Positions 25,633-34,399 of a DNA stretch of 36,763 bases are shown piece after piece. The notes under the pieces are model-generated. The model was given only the letters and a program-made list of their open reading frames with translations, did no database searches and was not told the origin of the DNA. The stretch lies in NCBI GenBank assembly GCA_944349515.1, contig CALVNE010000008.1:1-36763 (forward strand). Reading direction: 5' to 3'. Source of the stretch: an uncultured Clostridia bacterium (GTDB lineage Bacteria > Bacillota > Clostridia > Christensenellales > UBA1242). Position 1 is the stretch's first letter. Each line of letters starts with the position of its first letter. The position numbers and the translations under genes are program-made.

Positions 25633-27383
25633 TGTAGTTCCTCCTCGGAAAGTTGCGACAAGGCAATTTCCTTATACACCGGGCAAGTCTTTAGTAGTTC
25701 CTCATGCGTGCCAATGCCTACCATGTCACCGCTGTCTAGCACAATTATCTTGTCGGCGTCTTTAATGGTGCCGATACGCTGAGCAACAATAAACTTGGTT
25801 GTGCCACCCGTGTGTTTTGCAAGTGCCGTTCTTAGTTTTCTATCCGTTTTAAAGTCGAGCGCTGAGAAACTGTCGTCGAAAATAAAGATATCCGGCTTTC
25901 TGGCAATCGCACGCGCAATACTTAAACGCTGTTTTTGCCCGCCAGAGACATTGGTTCCGCCCTGCGCGATGCGCGCGTCCACTCCGCCTTCCATTTTTGA
26001 GACAAAATTCGATGCTTGCGCCACTTTAAGCGCGTCGGTAATTGTCTCCTCATCGGCGTTATTATCGCCAAAGTCGACGTTCGACCTCACCGTTCCGCTG
26101 AACAACACTCCGCGCTGAGGAGTATATCCAATCTTCTTATTAAGCACTTTACTGTCATATTCCTTGACATTTACGCCGTCGATAAGCACCTCGCCCTCGG
26201 TGGCATCGTACAGCCTTGGAATGAGGTTGATGAGCGTGCTTTTTCCGCTACCGGTCGAGCCTATAAATGCCACAGTTTCGCCCTTTTTAACGCTAAAATT
26301 GATGTTTTTCAGCACGTACTCGTTGGCGTCGGCGTACTTAAATGACACATCTTTGAAAACAACATAGTCCTCAGATCCGGTCGCCTCGTTGTAAAATTTT
26401 TCGTCTTTATATTCACCAGAAACAATGGAGTTTTCTGTGTTTAAAACCTCGTTTATTCTGCGCGCCGACACAAGCGAACGCGGAAGAATGATAAAGATGA
26501 TAATAAGGAGCATGAACGCCATAACAACCTGCATAGCGTAAGAACTAAATGTCAGCATATTTGGTATATCCACAAGCGGGTCTTGAACGATGTATGCGCC
26601 AATCCAATAGATAGCGAGCGTCAGCCCAGTCATAATAAGCGACATTCCCGGATTCATCATCGCCATAATTCTGTTTGCGGAAAGGTTGTTTTTAGTGAGC
26701 GCTCTGTTGCAGTCTTCAAACTTTTCGTTTTGATATTCCTCAGCGTTCGACGCGCGCACCACGCGTATGCCAGTTAAGTTTTCGCGCGTCACGCGGTTTA
26801 AATTGTCAGTTAAGGTTTGAATGCGCTTAAATTTCGGCACGGCGAATAAAAAGACGATAAGCATGATGATGAGTAGCGCCACAACCGCGCCCGCCGTTGC
26901 CACCGACCACTGCCAGCCCTTGCCCACTATCGTCAAAATTGCCCAAACAGCAAGGATTGGCGCTTTGATTAAAGACTGCGTGCCCATGGCGATGAGCATT
27001 TGAATGTTGTTGATGTCGTTGGTAGTTCTTGTTATCAAACTTGCTGTGGAAAATTTGTTGAGTTCACTGAGCGAAAAACTTTCCACCTTGGCATAAAGCG
27101 CAAAGCGGAGACTCGCTGAGAGCCTTGCGCTTATTTTTGCCACAAAGAAATTGACAATTACCGCCGAAAGCAAACTTCCCACCGCGCAAGCAAGCATATA
27201 CCCGCCATTGATGAGGATTTGATTCACTCGGTCTGGCATTTCCTCCATTTGCAGGTATCTTATGATTGTTGCCATATAGTTTGGTAGTTGTAAGTCTAGC
27301 CAAACTTGCAAAACCACCAGCCCCACCATGAAGAATAGATAAAGATAATCTATCCACTTTAAATATTTAAAAAGTTTAAACAT
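25629..27383 (-). CDS. ABC exporter half-transporter, degenerate-site subunit
   Basis: First gene of the exporter pair, 584 aa, with an N-terminal membrane domain and C-terminal ATPase. Walker A is GSTGSGKS and the signature VSGGQKQR, but Walker B reads IFDDSFSALD: the usual catalytic glutamate is replaced by aspartate. One such degenerate site is the hallmark of heterodimeric bacterial ABC exporters. The ATG at 27383 is chosen because AGAGGCG precedes it and MFKLFKYLK is a normal start; the in-frame reading 22 codons longer has no site. It is separated from the upstream ESCRT-like operon by a strong terminator. Confidence 0.92.
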   Translation of the reverse strand: MFKLFKYLKWIDYLYLFFMVGLVVLQVWLDLQLPNYMATIIRYLQMEEMPDRVNQILINGGYMLACAVGSLLSAVIVNFFVAKISARLSASLRFALYAKVESFSLSELNKFSTASLITRTTNDINNIQMLIAMGTQSLIKAPILAVWAILTIVGKGWQWSVATAGAVVALLIIMLIVFLFAVPKFKRIQTLTDNLNRVTRENLTGIRVVRASNAEEYQNEKFEDCNRALTKNNLSANRIMAMMNPGMSLIMTGLTLAIYWIGAYIVQDPLVDIPNMLTFSSYAMQVVMAFMLLIIIFIILPRSLVSARRINEVLNTENSIVSGEYKDEKFYNEATGSEDYVVFKDVSFKYADANEYVLKNINFSVKKGETVAFIGSTGSGKSTLINLIPRLYDATEGEVLIDGVNVKEYDSKVLNKKIGYTPQRGVLFSGTVRSNVDFGDNNADEETITDALKVAQASNFVSKMEGGVDARIAQGGTNVSGGQKQRLSIARAIARKPDIFIFDDSFSALDFKTDRKLRTALAKHTGGTTKFIVAQRIGTIKDADKIIVLDSGDMVGIGTHEELLKTCPVYKEIALSQLSEEELQ

Positions 27384-27545
27384 ATTCGCCTCTTTTTGCT
27401 TTTTCCACTCGCAAACTTTAAAATGACATATGTAAAAAATATATATCAACTTAAAAGTATGTGCGAAAATAATAGCATACCAATTTTAGCACTTCAGAAA
27501 AAAATAAGCAAGCAAAGATCAAATTTTCCTTTACTTTTGCAACAA

Positions 27546-27574
27546 AAAAACTTATGTTTTTTCCATAAGTTTTT
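27546..27574. terminator. Intrinsic terminator after the ESCRT-like operon
   Basis: A perfect 11-bp stem (27546-27556 with 27564-27574), 7-nt loop, with seven Ts following on the minus strand. It ends the seven-gene operon before the ABC exporter genes. Confidence 0.88.
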
Positions 27575-27585
27575 ATTCAATTTTT

Positions 27586-30500
27586 TTAATTTGTTCCACT
27601 TTCATTTTGCCAAAGAAGAGTTGGCATTTCGCCGTCGGGCGCTGACCAAATTTCGCCGTCGAGGTTGAAGGAGTTGGAAAATTCGTAAGATTCCGCAAAA
27701 ATCTGGCAATTTGTCGGCTCCGGCGCCACAATATCGGCGCCCTTTTCGTGATAAATTTCCTTTCCGTGGAAGGCGAAGGAATTTGTCACCGCGCCCTCTT
27801 CAAAGTTGCCAACGATTGCGCCAAAATAGCCCACATCATGTGTCACAACAACCGCGCTATAAGACTTGTCAATCACGCGCCCACGCCTAAAAAATTCGCC
27901 CACAAGCCCGCCAACATCGTTCACACCGCCTCCAATCGAAAGCGTGCCGAGGGCATAGCAATTTTCAATGTTTCCGCGGTTTAATCCCACAAGCCCGCCG
28001 AAGTTGGCGTTGTCTATGATGGCACTAAGTGAAAGCGCGCTGTAACTTTCGCTTATCGCTCCGCCATAGTTTTCCCCGACCAGTCCGCCGATATTTCCTC
28101 CGCCGACAATAGTGCCGGAAAGGCTTGTTGATGTTTGTGTTACGCTTGCCTCCTCGTTCATTCTGCCAACTAGCGCGCCAAAGGTAGCTTTTCCGCGTAT
28201 GTCGATTTCAATAGTTGCCGTAGAATTAGAAATTTCTCCGTCAGCAAGTTCGCCGACCATTCCGCCAAAAGTGCCCTCGCCTTGCAAGTACACGTTTGCA
28301 ACAACATGGCAATTTTTTATTTCGCCATTTAAAGTTTTTGCGATGCCGTAAAACTCCTCGCCGTCATAGTCGGAAAATACAACAGTCAAATTTTCCACAT
28401 TTCCACTTAAATTTGTGAAAATCATCTCGGCGCTAAGTGTTTTTACAGTATGCCCACCGCCGTCAATTCTGCCGTAAAAAGCAGAAGGTGACCACTCCTC
28501 GCCCTCCATATCAACATCGTCAGTAAGCGAAATGTTAGCGTACTTTGCGTTGTGAAGGTAACTTAAAAATTCAGTGGCGGAACCTGCGTAAAGCGACGGC
28601 GGAGAAAGGTATAGCCCGAACATCATAAGAATAAGATTGACAATGGAAAGGGCGAAGAGCGATATTCTTGCTACCTTGTAAAACGGCGTTGAAGATTTCT
28701 TTAAGAGGTTGTAAATAAACACGCCCACACCGAGCAAAACCGACAAAAGCGTCAGCACGATGACGGCGTCTTGGCTTATCCAAAGATACATCTCGCTTGG
28801 CATGGCAACCACGAAAATTAAAAGTAGGCTAACAAGCGCCATAGGCACAATGCAAAGACAAGAAAATAAGGCAATATTTCTTCTCGCTTTTTGTGCAACA
28901 CTTTCCTTTTCACCTTTTTCTTTTTGCCCCTCAATATCCTTGCTGACGCGAGAGTATCTTTCCGCTTTTGTGGCAATTTGCGCCAAACTCACCGAGGAAT
29001 CTAAACTTAATTCTAAAGCGTTCAACCTGTCGGCAATTTTGCCAAGAATATCGCTGTAACTTTCAAAATTCTCCGCCTTATCTATCTTATCTAAATATAT
29101 TTCAAAGGCGTGAATCTGCTCGCGGAAGTATGTCGCCGTAGTTTTATCCTCCACCTCATTCAAAATTTTATCGTTTCGAATGATGAAGGAGCGTATTTTT
29201 TCTTTTAGCCTAATTTTGTCTAAATTTTCCTCACGGAAAACCTTGGTGGCGCTGTTGATATTTGCGTTTGCCACAATCTGCGCGTAATGTTCCGCGTCCG
29301 CTTCGCTTGAATAAGTTAGCACGCTTGACCAATCGTCAAGTTCGGCAATTTTAACATTGGTGGTTAAAAGTTCCGCCTCACTTTTAGAGTGCGACTTTAT
29401 CTGTATGAGTTCCCAATAAAGCGAAGCATTTTCCTTATCGTTCTTTATGGCGAGGGTGATGTATTTTTCCGCCAGCCTAAAAAAGGACTGTTCCTTCAAA
29501 AATCTCGCCACTCGAACGAGTGCATCTTGCAGACTTGTGAGGTAGGAAAGATAGTAGTCAATCTGCTTTTCGGCGCTTTCTAGGTCGAAAAATGCGACTT
29601 CTAAAACCAAACTTATTATGTTATTTAAGAAGTTATCCTTCTGCTCGTCGGTACAGTATTGCAGAACTCTTTTCACCGCCTCATCATCGCGGAACGAGAG
29701 TTTGTCCTTTGGAGTGGAAAAGTTTTGAAGAAATTTGGCGTATAAACTTGGCACGTGTCCGCTGTTTAACGTCAAAATTTTTTGATAATATCTTTCGTCG
29801 CCAGACTTTTGCGCAAGTTGGAAGTAAAAGCCTATAAGTTCGTCATTGCTGGAAAGTGCCCCTTCCACGACGGAAATGAGCGCGTCATTACCAGTTTCAA
29901 TCGCCTTAGACTTGGCGTTTTCAATAAATTCGCCCCGCCACGAGTTCATATACGGCAATAAAAACGGCAAAAACTTGGCGTACTCGTCTGCGTCGTCCTC
30001 TCTCACGATAAGTTGTTCCCACTTGTTGACAAAATCGTTGGAAAAGTCGGACTCGGAGTACTTCAAAATCTTTTCAATGAGGTCTTTATTTTTAAAGTTT
30101 TCGAGTTTTGAGAAGAATTCCTCCGGCGTTCGGAGCCCTTCCTCGCACAAAAGCGAGGCGAAATAGATTTCTCCGCGGTTATCGTCTATCTCCTCGCTCA
30201 CAAGGCGTTTTGCCGTTTCAAAGTCGCCATTTTTTAGGCTATAAAATATCCACTTTGTTTTGTTCTTGTCGGAAAGCGGAATATTTTCCACATTGTAATG
30301 CCCAAGTTCGCGCGCCGTCACCGGTTTTGGTTCCACCTTGACCGGCGCTACTTCTTCCACCTCTCGTGTTGGAAGGGTGACCTCCTCGTTATACTCTCTT
30401 GCCACCGCCTTTTCCACGCTCGATTGCAAGTTTAAAACAAAGGCTATGTCGCTGGTGGATAATAGTGTTTCCAAAAAAGGAAAGGCGAGTTTTAAACTTT

Positions 30501-31257
30501 CTAGTCCCACCCTCTTTTCGTCATACGCCACAATAAAAGAGGAAGGGAAACGCTGTTTGGCGTTTATCCTATAAATAAACCTATCCGTCAAGTTTTTCAT
30601 CTTGGCGTCGGTTAAGTCCTTTTCGTCCTCTAAAAGTAAAACTAAACATTTAGCGCTATTGACGGCGTTAAAAAGTTGGACCTCTAAATTCCCGCCCTTC
30701 TTTTTCGCCTCCTCGCGCTGGAAAGTGGGATATGCTGACAAAGCCTCCCTTATCTTCTCAAAATTTTTCGACTTACTGTTGCCGTTAAGTATCACATCGA
30801 TTTTCGCGAGATTATTTTCCAAAAATTCCTTCCTAACATTTTCCACGAACTGTGCTTGCTCTTCATAACTTTTCGCCACTTCTTTTGGCGCGTATTCCAC
30901 GGCTTTTTTAAAGTCCTCGTCCGCTAGAAAGGAAGGAATTTTTTGCCCAAAAAAGGTGGGATAGCGCTTGACGCCGTTTTTGCTTGTGAAATAAACCACC
31001 TTGTGTTTAGCCTGCAAAAGCCCAAAGTACGCCTCATAAGATTTTGGATATAGGGATAGGATTTTTTTAAAATCGCTTTCGGCGTTTTCAAACTTATATT
31101 CTCTGAGTTTTTCATAGGCGCGGACGATTAAAATTTCCTCTTCTTTGGTCAGATATTCGTCAACATAGATAGTCCCACAGAACAAGCATTTAAATATGTT
31201 CTGCCCCACCTCTTTATATCTCTTTCCGCCACAATTTTTGCAAATTCTTTCTCTCAT
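27586..31257 (-). CDS. Zinc ribbon-TPR-degenerate TIR-membrane-GLUG protein
   Basis: A large protein of 1223 aa and the last gene of the ESCRT-like operon. In order it has a zinc ribbon (Cys6, Cys9, Cys24, Cys27), a TPR-like segment (about 35-130), and a segment at about 145-290 that resembles the second half of a TIR domain (FNAVNSAKCLVLLL followed by a distinctive spacing). Long helical repeats follow, then three membrane helices between about 785 and 889, and GLUG-type beta-helix repeats (GGLVG followed by an N-C-Y motif) from about 976 to 1122. The TIR part lacks the usual FISY start and the catalytic glutamate position, so it is probably not an NADase. Topology would put the N-terminal part inside and the GLUG part outside. 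The ATG at 31257 is preferred; a GTG at 31284 is possible. It starts 43 bp after the AAA gene. Confidence 0.78.
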   Translation of the reverse strand: MRERICKNCGGKRYKEVGQNIFKCLFCGTIYVDEYLTKEEEILIVRAYEKLREYKFENAESDFKKILSLYPKSYEAYFGLLQAKHKVVYFTSKNGVKRYPTFFGQKIPSFLADEDFKKAVEYAPKEVAKSYEEQAQFVENVRKEFLENNLAKIDVILNGNSKSKNFEKIREALSAYPTFQREEAKKKGGNLEVQLFNAVNSAKCLVLLLEDEKDLTDAKMKNLTDRFIYRINAKQRFPSSFIVAYDEKRVGLESLKLAFPFLETLLSTSDIAFVLNLQSSVEKAVAREYNEEVTLPTREVEEVAPVKVEPKPVTARELGHYNVENIPLSDKNKTKWIFYSLKNGDFETAKRLVSEEIDDNRGEIYFASLLCEEGLRTPEEFFSKLENFKNKDLIEKILKYSESDFSNDFVNKWEQLIVREDDADEYAKFLPFLLPYMNSWRGEFIENAKSKAIETGNDALISVVEGALSSNDELIGFYFQLAQKSGDERYYQKILTLNSGHVPSLYAKFLQNFSTPKDKLSFRDDEAVKRVLQYCTDEQKDNFLNNIISLVLEVAFFDLESAEKQIDYYLSYLTSLQDALVRVARFLKEQSFFRLAEKYITLAIKNDKENASLYWELIQIKSHSKSEAELLTTNVKIAELDDWSSVLTYSSEADAEHYAQIVANANINSATKVFREENLDKIRLKEKIRSFIIRNDKILNEVEDKTTATYFREQIHAFEIYLDKIDKAENFESYSDILGKIADRLNALELSLDSSVSLAQIATKAERYSRVSKDIEGQKEKGEKESVAQKARRNIALFSCLCIVPMALVSLLLIFVVAMPSEMYLWISQDAVIVLTLLSVLLGVGVFIYNLLKKSSTPFYKVARISLFALSIVNLILMMFGLYLSPPSLYAGSATEFLSYLHNAKYANISLTDDVDMEGEEWSPSAFYGRIDGGGHTVKTLSAEMIFTNLSGNVENLTVVFSDYDGEEFYGIAKTLNGEIKNCHVVANVYLQGEGTFGGMVGELADGEISNSTATIEIDIRGKATFGALVGRMNEEASVTQTSTSLSGTIVGGGNIGGLVGENYGGAISESYSALSLSAIIDNANFGGLVGLNRGNIENCYALGTLSIGGGVNDVGGLVGEFFRRGRVIDKSYSAVVVTHDVGYFGAIVGNFEEGAVTNSFAFHGKEIYHEKGADIVAPEPTNCQIFAESYEFSNSFNLDGEIWSAPDGEMPTLLWQNESGTN

Positions 31258-31300
31258 TTCACCCGCTATTTTATTAAATTCCACATAAAACCAAAAAAGG

Positions 31301-32425
31301 CTATTTCTTATCTTCCGCTTTCTTTGTCGCCTTTGCCCGCCTTTTGAGCAGACTGTTTATGTCGGCGTTAAACTTGTCGAAAAGCTTTAAGTCCGCCTCC
31401 GTAACGCTTGGAGGAAAGACCTTTAACACCTTGTCAAAATCGGCGTTGGTAACTAAAACCACCTTATCCTCTTCAATCGCCTTCAAAAGTGGCTCGTCCT
31501 TGGCGCGGTCGCAAAGTTCCTCGATATCCGCACCGCTGAAAAGTTCAGTTTTTGCCACAATTTTGCCGACATCAAAATCTTTCGCCACCGGCACGTTTTT
31601 CATGCTTTTTTCTATCATAAATTGTCGCGCCTCGGCGTCGGGAAGTGGTATGTAAATTTTTTGCGAAAAACGCCCAGAGCGTAGCACGGCGCTGTCGATA
31701 TCCCACGGTCTATTTGTGGCACCGAGGAGAAGTAGGTTCGGGTTTTGTCCGCTGAAACCGTCTATCTGTTGCAAAAATTCGTTGACGCGCTTGTCGTTAT
31801 GAGTGTCAACTCCGCGCTTGCCGAGCAGACTATCCATTTCGTCGATAAAGATTATAGCGCGGTCTTGCTTATTGGCCTCGGTGAAAAGCGCGCTAATATT
31901 TTTCTCGCTCTCGCCCACCCATTTAGAGACGATGTCGGAGCCTTTCACCGCGTAAAACTTGGCGCCCACCTCACAGGCTATCGCCTTGGCAATCATCGTT
32001 TTGCCGGTGCCGGGAGGTCCGTAGAGGAGCACCCCACCGCCGGTCTTTTTGTTGTAGAGTTTATACTTGTCCGGATGAAGATAGGGGTTTATCATTCTTA
32101 TCTTAATTGCCTTTTTAACATCGTCAAGACCCGCAACATCGGAAAAATGAATGTTTGGCACCTCCGCCGACTGCCATTTTTTAACCTCATCGTCAGTTTC
32201 CGTCTTTTTCTCTTGCAAAGTGGAGGAAAGGTCAACAATACGCCTTGCGCGCTTCATTCTTGCCTCACGAAGGGAGCCTTGGCTTTGTTTCGCCATTTTC
32301 ATCATCGTTTCGCCGGCGAGCATAAAGTTGCGCTTGGCAAGCGCAAAATTTCCCTTTTCCTTCGCCTCTTTTCCCTTTTGCATATAAAGGTTAAAGGTGT
32401 CGTTTAGAAGTTCGATATCTTCCAA
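31301..32425 (-). CDS. Vps4-like AAA ATPase with an MIT-like N-terminal domain
   Basis: A 374-residue AAA ATPase. Residues 1-75 are a basic three-helix segment of MIT size and pattern. The core has Walker A GPPGTGKT (136-143), pore loop SKWVGESEK (167-175), Walker B IIFIDEMDSL (191-200), sensor-1 region ATNRP and the strand QKIYIPLPD. The C-terminus carries FPPSVTEADLKLFDKF, the C-terminal helix pattern of Vps4, spastin and katanin. The pore loop and C-terminal motif set it apart from FtsH and Cdc48. It starts at TTG, with GAGGT about 8 nt upstream, 3 bp after the ESCRT-III-like gene. I infer ATP-driven disassembly of polymers made by the neighbouring proteins. Confidence 0.85.
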   Translation of the reverse strand: MEDIELLNDTFNLYMQKGKEAKEKGNFALAKRNFMLAGETMMKMAKQSQGSLREARMKRARRIVDLSSTLQEKKTETDDEVKKWQSAEVPNIHFSDVAGLDDVKKAIKIRMINPYLHPDKYKLYNKKTGGGVLLYGPPGTGKTMIAKAIACEVGAKFYAVKGSDIVSKWVGESEKNISALFTEANKQDRAIIFIDEMDSLLGKRGVDTHNDKRVNEFLQQIDGFSGQNPNLLLLGATNRPWDIDSAVLRSGRFSQKIYIPLPDAEARQFMIEKSMKNVPVAKDFDVGKIVAKTELFSGADIEELCDRAKDEPLLKAIEEDKVVLVTNADFDKVLKVFPPSVTEADLKLFDKFNADINSLLKRRAKATKKAEDKK

Positions 32426-32428
32426 AGT

Positions 32429-33022
32429 TTATACCTCACTGTCAATTTTTTTCTTCAACGCTTCAATTTCCTTGTCGATATCCTCGTTCGACGCCTCGTC
32501 CTTCGACGATGCCTCTAAAATATATTTCTCAAAATCGTCCGCTGTAATATCCTTACCCTCCTTTGCCTTGCCAGCAGTGGCAAAACTCTCTTGACTTATC
32601 TCCATAAAGGAATCAATCTGCTCCGTTTGCGTTTCCACGGCAGCGATCGCCTCTTCAAACTGCGCTTGAATCTTCTCAAATTCCTTGGCATCGGCAAGTT
32701 TGCTCATCTCTTTGCTTATCACGCTCATACCCCTCAAAAATTCAGTGGTCATCATGGTGACGTCGCGCATTTGGGCGGTTATTTCGAAGTTTAAAAGCAT
32801 CTCTTGCGCGCGCTTTTGCTGTTGCACCGTCATGCGGTAGCCAGAGAGCGCCAAATTAAACTGCGCGTCCAAATTTTTCTCTTTTGCTCTTTTTGCCGCG
32901 TCGATAAACACCTTTTTCTGCTCTTCAAGCCTTGCAATTTGCTTGTTCATGGAATTTACCGTGCGCTTAACAAGCATTTTCTTTTGAATTTCCTTTTGTT
33001 GTTTTGTTTTAAATAGTCCCAT
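32429..33022 (-). CDS. ESCRT-III (Snf7/Vps2)-like protein
   Basis: A 197-residue, almost wholly helical protein. The N-terminus MGLFKTKQQK resembles the short amphipathic start of many ESCRT-III subunits. A basic helical hairpin (about 10-60 and 62-110) contains LEEQKK and RMTVQQQKRAQEM. Then come FLRGMSVISKEMSKL and a FEKIQAQFEEAI helix matching the Vps2/CHMP pattern, and an acidic C-terminal half. The tail (about 179-193) is an amphipathic helix (DIDKEIEALKKKI) that could act as an MIT-interacting motif. The charge split, basic then acidic, is characteristic. It is encoded directly before the Vps4-like ATPase. Its ribosome binding site is formed by the Glu codons ending the preceding gene. 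Confidence 0.78.
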   Translation of the reverse strand: MGLFKTKQQKEIQKKMLVKRTVNSMNKQIARLEEQKKVFIDAAKRAKEKNLDAQFNLALSGYRMTVQQQKRAQEMLLNFEITAQMRDVTMMTTEFLRGMSVISKEMSKLADAKEFEKIQAQFEEAIAAVETQTEQIDSFMEISQESFATAGKAKEGKDITADDFEKYILEASSKDEASNEDIDKEIEALKKKIDSEV

Positions 33023-33025
33023 TTT

Positions 33026-33631
33026 TTATTCCTCCTCCTCTATCTTTTTCTTCTTAGGATTTTCTTTCTCAGCGCCAATTATCTCTTCGTCCTCCAGCGC
33101 GCCCACCTTTTCAAAGGACGACAAAAGTTCCTCGTCCTCGCGTTTTAAACCATAAATACTCTCGTTTTTATCATACGCCCCTTGAATTTCGGTGAACAAA
33201 TCGTCCGCACTTGTCAAAACGTCCTCGGCCGAGATTCTCGTTTCTAATGCCTTATTTAAAAACCTTGCAAGTCCCTTTTGGTCGGCAAGTAGTTCACTTA
33301 GTGGCACCTTTGTTTTGGTTTTAAAGAAAGCGTTGGAATCATATGCATCTTTAAGTTTGTTCATAAGGCGAATGTTGTAGAGTAGATACATTCCTCTTTC
33401 AATAATACTCGCCTTTTCCTCTTTAAGGTGGTTGATTTTCTTGGCGTACAAAAGTTTTAAATCGTCCGTCTTTTCCTTCTTACCTTTCTCTAAAAGCGCG
33501 TCAATTTCCTTTTGCTTTTGCATGATTTCCGCTTCCGCTGTGCGCTCTTGCCTTTCTAATTCGCAAATCGAGTTGACTAGATCCTCACGCACTATGTTTT
33601 TAAATTTATTTCGTTTAAATGGCCACCACAT
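33026..33631 (-). CDS. Coiled-coil protein, possible second ESCRT-III-like subunit
   Basis: A 201-residue helical protein. It has a basic, aromatic N-terminus (MWWPFKRNKFKN) suited to membrane contact, a long charged helical hairpin (about 17-100), shorter helices, and an acidic tail ending in a KKKK stretch and EEEE. The layout, basic tip then long hairpin then acidic tail, is that of ESCRT-III proteins, but the sequence match is weaker than for its neighbour, so I call it possible only. AAAAGGAG precedes the ATG at 33631. The gap to the next gene is 3 bp. Confidence 0.55.
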   Translation of the reverse strand: MWWPFKRNKFKNIVREDLVNSICELERQERTAEAEIMQKQKEIDALLEKGKKEKTDDLKLLYAKKINHLKEEKASIIERGMYLLYNIRLMNKLKDAYDSNAFFKTKTKVPLSELLADQKGLARFLNKALETRISAEDVLTSADDLFTEIQGAYDKNESIYGLKREDEELLSSFEKVGALEDEEIIGAEKENPKKKKIEEEE

Positions 33632-33642
33632 ACCTTCTCCTT

Positions 33643-33996
33643 TTAATAGTTCTCCGCCTCGTTAAGTTTGATAACCTCGCTGGCAAGTTCCAAATATATC
33701 TTCTTTTGCTCAACGTCTGCATACTCCATGGCATTTTCGTATTCCTTCGACTTTATCACGTCTTTATACTGCATAGGACTAGTTTTTAATAACTCCTCTC
33801 GCGCGATTTCGCTGTTTGCTAGCATTAACCCCCAATAGGCGTCGGCAGAGGTCGGGTCTGCATGTATCACCATGTTGAAATTGACCCGGGCAAGCGGAAA
33901 AAGCCCGTCCGCGAGATTTATGTAACCAAGTTTAAGTTCGTTTAGCACGCTTTCGCGGTCTTTACATAACTTATCCACCTTAAACTCTCTTTTCAT
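33643..33996 (-). CDS. TPR-like small protein, 117 aa
   Basis: A cytosolic helical protein with one clear TPR-like unit (LARVNFNMVIHADPTSADAY, about 36-56), followed by YWGLMLANSEI and a helical YADVEQKKIYLELA segment. The order of these elements matches the TPR-like part of the large protein at 27586 (AYFGLLQAKHKV followed by FKKAVEYAP), so the two appear homologous. It may recruit or bridge components of the operon. The start overlaps the stop of the previous gene by 4 bp (ATGA). Confidence 0.7.
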   Translation of the reverse strand: MKREFKVDKLCKDRESVLNELKLGYINLADGLFPLARVNFNMVIHADPTSADAYWGLMLANSEIAREELLKTSPMQYKDVIKSKEYENAMEYADVEQKKIYLELASEVIKLNEAENY

Positions 33997-34388
33997 ATCT
34001 CCTTCGTCCTTTGCGCAATGTATCCTTCCACTTCCTCTATCATTCTATAAATTGTTTCGCTGTTTTCGTCCTTGCTTATCTCAATCTTCAAATCGTCAAG
34101 GCGAGCAAGCAGTTTTTCGTCGACGACTTTAACCTTCTCGCTCTTTGACGGGTTCAAAAATTTGATAATTTCCTTCAAAGATAAAAGCTTGTTTTTGAGT
34201 TTGTCGTTTGTTTTCACAAGTTCCGTCATTGCTTCCAAATTTTGCACAGCCTTTTCGATACGGCGTTTGCTGTCCACAACTTCCGAGCCCTCGGCCATCT
34301 TCTTCTTTGGATATTTCACCTCTCTAATGATGAAGAAAATGGCTAGTCCCACAACAATCACAGCAATGGCAATATAGACATATAACAT
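33993..34388 (-). CDS. Single-pass membrane coiled-coil protein, 131 aa
   Basis: One hydrophobic helix at about residues 2-23 is followed by basic REVKYPKKK, which predicts a short outside N-terminus and cytosolic remainder. The rest is a charged helical coiled coil. No family recognised. The ATG at 34388 is chosen because AAGGAGG lies 6 nt before it; a longer reading would place that site within the gene. In the operon it may serve as a membrane anchor or assembly partner for the ESCRT-like proteins. Confidence 0.72.
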   Translation of the reverse strand: MLYVYIAIAVIVVGLAIFFIIREVKYPKKKMAEGSEVVDSKRRIEKAVQNLEAMTELVKTNDKLKNKLLSLKEIIKFLNPSKSEKVKVVDEKLLARLDDLKIEISKDENSETIYRMIEEVEGYIAQRTKEI

Positions 34389-34399
34389 ACATATCCTCC

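Noticed and set aside
31745..32407. Plus-strand ORF of 220 aa
   Set aside because: Antisense to the Vps4-like gene, without a ribosome binding site or recognisable domains.
31301..32425. FtsH or Cdc48-type AAA ATPase
   Set aside because: There are no membrane helices, no protease domain and one AAA domain only; the pore loop and C-terminal helix fit Vps4 better.
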